A stretch of 64,000 nt of DNA from DAIDKA01 sp035503515 (lineage in GTDB: Bacteria; Pseudomonadota; Gammaproteobacteria; Steroidobacterales; Steroidobacteraceae), in NCBI GenBank assembly GCA_035503515.1, contig DATJTJ010000073.1, forward strand, positions 32,228 to 96,227, written 5' to 3'. This document shows, in pieces, positions 61,167 to 64,000 of the stretch (position 1 is the stretch's first letter; every line of letters starts with the position of its first letter). Below the pieces are notes generated by a model. That model saw only the letters and a list, made by a program, of their open reading frames with translations, was not told where the DNA came from and did not search any database. A program made the translations under genes and the position numbers.

Positions 61167-62000
61167 ATGCCGCGCAACTTCATCTCCCGATGCCATCCGC
61201 GCCGGCAGCGCGGCTTCAGCCTGATCGAGCTGACGATCGCCGTCCTGATCGCGCTGTTCCTGCTCGGCGGCCTCGTGACCCTGGTGATGGGCACCCGCCG
61301 CAATACCAGCACCCAAAGCGGCCTGGAACAGCTTCAGGACAACGAGCGCATCGCCATGACGCTGATCACCAACATGGTGCAGAAGGCCGGCTATTTTCCG
61401 TACCCCATAACGCAGCAGTTGAGCATGTTCAGCTCCGAGACCTTGAGCGGCGTCACCCTGGCGCTGTCGCAGGTGGTGGGCGGTACCTACAGCGGCTCGG
61501 CGCCCGGGGATACCTTCGCGGTGCGCTTCCTGACCCCCGCGCCCGACACCACGGCATCCGTCATCAACTGTGCCGGGCAGAGCAACAGCGCGGGCGTGGC
61601 CAATCTCTGGTACACGAACCTGTTCCAGGTGGCGAACGTGGGGGGCACCTACTGGCTGCAGTGCCAGGCCCGCAGTGACACCAACGGCGCGCCGAGCGGC
61701 ACGGTCTATACGCTCAACCTGGTGCCCAACGTCACCAACATGTCCGTGCTGTACGGAGTCGGGACGAACGCCGGCGCGGCGCTGAATGATTTCAGCGTGG
61801 TCCAGTATCTGAACGCTGCCCAGGTGACGGCAGCCGGGGCCTGGCAGAACGTCACCGCCGTCAAGGTGACCTTGACCTTCCTGTTGCCGCAGCCCGGCGC
61901 CACGGGCGGCCAGATGATGTCCGCCAGCGCGCCGAACAGTACGACGACGTTCACACGAGTCATACCCATCATGAGTCGCGGAGGGTTTGACGTCACATGA
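61167..62000 (+). CDS. pilW: Type IV pilus minor pilin PilW
   Basis: 277 residues. A long basic leader (residues 1-16, RRQRG) precedes FSLIELTIAVLIALFLLGGLVTLVM with Glu at +5. The ERIAMTLITNMVQKAGYFPYP segment is diagnostic of PilW. The globular part is Thr/Ser/Asn-rich. It starts 2 bases after pilV and overlaps pilX by ATGA. Confidence 0.93.
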   Translation: MPRNFISRCHPRRQRGFSLIELTIAVLIALFLLGGLVTLVMGTRRNTSTQSGLEQLQDNERIAMTLITNMVQKAGYFPYPITQQLSMFSSETLSGVTLALSQVVGGTYSGSAPGDTFAVRFLTPAPDTTASVINCAGQSNSAGVANLWYTNLFQVANVGGTYWLQCQARSDTNGAPSGTVYTLNLVPNVTNMSVLYGVGTNAGAALNDFSVVQYLNAAQVTAAGAWQNVTAVKVTLTFLLPQPGATGGQMMSASAPNSTTTFTRVIPIMSRGGFDVT

Positions 62001-62611
62001 GCATTCGAGTGTCCCGCGGCCGCCAGCACGGCATCGTGCTGATCTCCAGCCTGCTGCTGCTGCTGGTAATCACCATTCTGGCACTGGCCATGTTCCGCAG
62101 CATGGGCCTGGCGGAGAAGATCGCCGGCAACGTGCGCGAGAAACAGCGTGCCCTGCATGCCGCCACGGTCGCCGAACAGTACGCGGAGTGGCTGATCGCC
62201 TCGAATAACATCTCGATGACGGCGGTGACCTGCAGCGCGACCGGCAATGCCAACAACACCACCTACAACACGGTCTCCGTCTGCAGCAATGCCCTCAACA
62301 ATCATACGGACCCGACTACGCCCTATCCGGCCACGCTGCCCTGGACGGACGGCAACGGCAACGCGCTCGGCTACACCTACACACTGCCTTCCACATGGGC
62401 GATGTCCCTGACCGCGGTGAACGGCAGCTACGAGAACTCCTACTACAAGGCACCGGCCTTCTATATCCAGTACGTCGGTCCCGCCGCGGATGCCGGCGGC
62501 AGTGTTTACCGGGTCGACGCCGTCGGGTATGGCGGCAGTCCCCTTTCAGTCGCAGTCGTCGAGAGCATGTACGAAATCGGCTCAGGCGTTAAACCTCTGG
62601 ATCAACCATGA
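61997..62611 (+). CDS. pilX: Type IV pilus minor pilin PilX
   Basis: 204 residues. After Gly12 the helix reads IVLISSLLLLLVITILALAMFR; position +5 is Ser rather than Glu, as is common in PilX. MGLAEKIAGNVREKQRALHAA and AEWLI are typical of the N-terminal helix. The stop overlaps the pilY1 start. It is a small subunit of the pilus-tip complex. Confidence 0.92.
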   Translation: MSIRVSRGRQHGIVLISSLLLLLVITILALAMFRSMGLAEKIAGNVREKQRALHAATVAEQYAEWLIASNNISMTAVTCSATGNANNTTYNTVSVCSNALNNHTDPTTPYPATLPWTDGNGNALGYTYTLPSTWAMSLTAVNGSYENSYYKAPAFYIQYVGPAADAGGSVYRVDAVGYGGSPLSVAVVESMYEIGSGVKPLDQP

Positions 62612-64000
62612 TGCGCAAACTCAAACCGATTCTGGCAACACAGACCCTGTCGCTGCTGGCGGCGATGCTGCTACTGGCATTGGGCGTGGCCCACGCACCG
62701 GCGGCCTCCGGGCAGACGCTGCTGCAGGAGGACTTCACGCATACCTGCAGCAGCAACAGCAATGACTCCGCCAGTACCACCGGCGTGCCGAGCTGTTCCA
62801 CCGATGCCGGAGGCGTGGGCAACTGGCTGTTCTTCAACGGCGCCTGCCTCACGGCCGGCACCCGCACCAGCCTCACCTCGCCCGCGGATTCCATTCCCGC
62901 CTGCACCCAGGTCCTCAGTTCCTACTATGTCAACGCGCAGGACCATGACCAGTACCTGGTGGGCGGCCAGAACGGCTATCTGGGCGGCAGCACCGCTCCG
63001 ACCTCACCGACGCTGCAGCAGGCCGATCCTGACGGCCAGGGCGCATTGCGCTTCACCAACGGCAGGCCGTACGGCAATCAGGAGCGCGGCGCCATCGTGT
63101 CGACCAACGCCTATTCGACCTCCTCGGGCATCCAGGTCACCTTCAAGACCGTGACCTACGGTGGCACCGGGGCGGACGGCATCAGCTTCTACCTGATGGA
63201 CGGCTGCGTACCCGTTTCGGGGGCCATTAGGCCCAGCAGCTGCAATCCGACGGCAATCTATCCGTCGGGCGCCGCCAACGTGCCCGCCATCGGCGCCACC
63301 GGCGGTAGCCTGGCCTTCTCCTGCTCGGACACCAACGGCCCCGGGAGCGGCACCGGCGTGACCTACGACGGATTGACGGGCGGTTACCTGGGTCTGGGCA
63401 TCGACGAGTACGGCAACTTCCTGAACCAGGGCGACAACACCGGTTCGGGCTGGGGCTTCCAGCCGGGCCGAATCGGCCTGCGCGGGGCCGGCGCGATTTC
63501 CTGGCCGGCGCTCAACAATGCCTACGGGACCAATCCCAACAACACGACGCTCCCCTACTATCCGGCGACCCTCGGCGCCACCTGCTCCACGGGCTCCCTG
63601 GATCCGATCAGCGGCACCTGCGGCGTATGCCCGACCATCGGCCCGACGAGCTCCACGACCGGCGGCGTCACGACGGCCACCTCGACCACGACCGTCTACA
63701 CCAACGCCCTGTGCCAGAACACGACCACCACCACGGTCACGACGGACACCGGATGCGGCAGCAGCGGCTATTCGCTGGTGACCATCAACGGCGGTCCGAA
63801 CAGCGGCACCGACATCTGTACGAAATGCACCTCCGGCACGTACTCAAACGCGGGGGATGCCAGCAACCCCAACGGCGCGTGCTGGACTTCGCCCACGCGC
63901 ACCACGCCTTCGATTCAGTGCAGCAGCGGTTACAGCTGGGATTCGACTCTCAGCCTCTGCGTCAATTCCGGCAATCTCCGGACCAAGACCAATTTCACCA
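62608..64000 (+). CDS. pilY1: PilY1-family pilus tip adhesin, N-terminal part with lectin-like domain (cut by window end)
   Basis: The first about 464 codons, open to the window edge. Two adjacent ATGs at 62608/62611 follow the pilX stop. A signal peptide (about 1-36, ending ASG) is followed by a domain with GADGISFYLMDGC, YLGLGIDEYGNFLNQGDN and GRIGLRGAGAISW, the pattern of an L-type lectin (concanavalin-like) fold present on PilY1 of Xanthomonas relatives. From about 310 the sequence is Thr/Ser/Gly-rich with many cysteines (CSTGS, CGVCP). The C-terminal PilY1 beta-propeller lies beyond the window. Confidence 0.88.
   Translation, partial: MMRKLKPILATQTLSLLAAMLLLALGVAHAPAASGQTLLQEDFTHTCSSNSNDSASTTGVPSCSTDAGGVGNWLFFNGACLTAGTRTSLTSPADSIPACTQVLSSYYVNAQDHDQYLVGGQNGYLGGSTAPTSPTLQQADPDGQGALRFTNGRPYGNQERGAIVSTNAYSTSSGIQVTFKTVTYGGTGADGISFYLMDGCVPVSGAIRPSSCNPTAIYPSGAANVPAIGATGGSLAFSCSDTNGPGSGTGVTYDGLTGGYLGLGIDEYGNFLNQGDNTGSGWGFQPGRIGLRGAGAISWPALNNAYGTNPNNTTLPYYPATLGATCSTGSLDPISGTCGVCPTIGPTSSTTGGVTTATSTTTVYTNALCQNTTTTTVTTDTGCGSSGYSLVTINGGPNSGTDICTKCTSGTYSNAGDASNPNGACWTSPTRTTPSIQCSSGYSWDSTLSLCVNSGNLRTKTNFT

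Noticed and set aside
1..64000. Search for CRISPR arrays, insertion sequences, prophage, toxin-antitoxin or restriction genes
   Set aside because: No regularly spaced identical repeats, transposases, integrases other than xerC, or recognisable defence genes were seen; the window is conserved chromosomal backbone.
1..64000. tRNA or rRNA genes in the gaps
   Set aside because: Intergenic gaps are short, and none showed a cloverleaf-type pattern or T-loop GGTTCRA box with matching acceptor stem on reading.

Overview
The window is chromosomal DNA of a very GC-rich Gram-negative bacterium. It is densely coded (about 58 genes, most gaps under 100 bases). Gene content and order point to a gammaproteobacterium related to the Xanthomonadales / Nevskiales / Steroidobacterales group: the smg-dprA-lysM block divergent from def-fmt-rsmB-DUF4390-ntrY-ntrX, the dapF-DUF484-xerC-hslV-hslU block, a fimT-pilV-pilW-pilX-pilY1 minor-pilin operon, and outer-membrane functions (Lol-type lipoproteins, Mla lipid transport, LpxL-type acyltransferase). 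The taxonomic placement is inference from family resemblance. I saw no rRNA, tRNA, insertion sequence, prophage or CRISPR array.

Layout. 1-5137 (minus): the start of a zinc alcohol dehydrogenase, a translationally coupled tripartite efflux operon (outer-membrane channel, HlyD adaptor, DHA2 pump) and a glycine-zipper stress protein. 5276-11777 (minus): a soluble Ser/Thr kinase with a pseudo-receiver domain, a TonB-like protein with a receiver-like domain, GspB and ExeA of type II secretion, DNA polymerase IV and a DUF4399 protein. 11846-15252 (minus): a FadE-type acyl-CoA dehydrogenase overlapping malate dehydrogenase. 15358-21286 (plus): a promoter with a palindromic operator, a 60-residue membrane peptide, an RBS-occluding hairpin, a YtrA-type GntR regulator, its ABC transporter, then an Mla-type lipid transporter whose permease carries its own STAS domain. 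21255-28200 (minus): a degenerate phospholipase-D-like protein, a GGDEF/EAL protein, an HD phosphohydrolase and oligopeptidase A. 28305-29654: glutathione reductase. 29651-36862 (minus): aroE, rlmJ, topA, a terminator, smg, a divergent dprA and a LysM lipoprotein. 36904-44081 (plus): def, fmt, rsmB, DUF4390 and the NtrYX pair. 44088-48702 (minus): a SPOR protein, argS and priA. 48841-50666 (plus): a sigma factor with three accompanying envelope proteins. 50663-56791: lpxL (minus), sod (plus), then hslU-hslV-xerC-DUF484-dapF (minus). 56858-64000 (plus): a ferredoxin-type reductase, a two-component pair and the type IV minor-pilin operon, cut by the window end inside pilY1.

Most of the window is housekeeping. 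Points that stand out are: the receiver-like/TonB and receiver-like/kinase neighbours beside ExeA-GspB; the YtrA leader (operator, mini-ORF and RBS hairpin); an NtrX whose AAA+ domain has lost the ATPase and sigma-54 contact residues; a DprA with eroded signature residues; a phospholipase-D-fold protein lacking both catalytic histidine-lysine pairs; a lectin-like N-terminus on PilY1; and two convergent gene pairs whose stop codons share a single CTAG. Nothing here reads as a clear new defence or mobile system.
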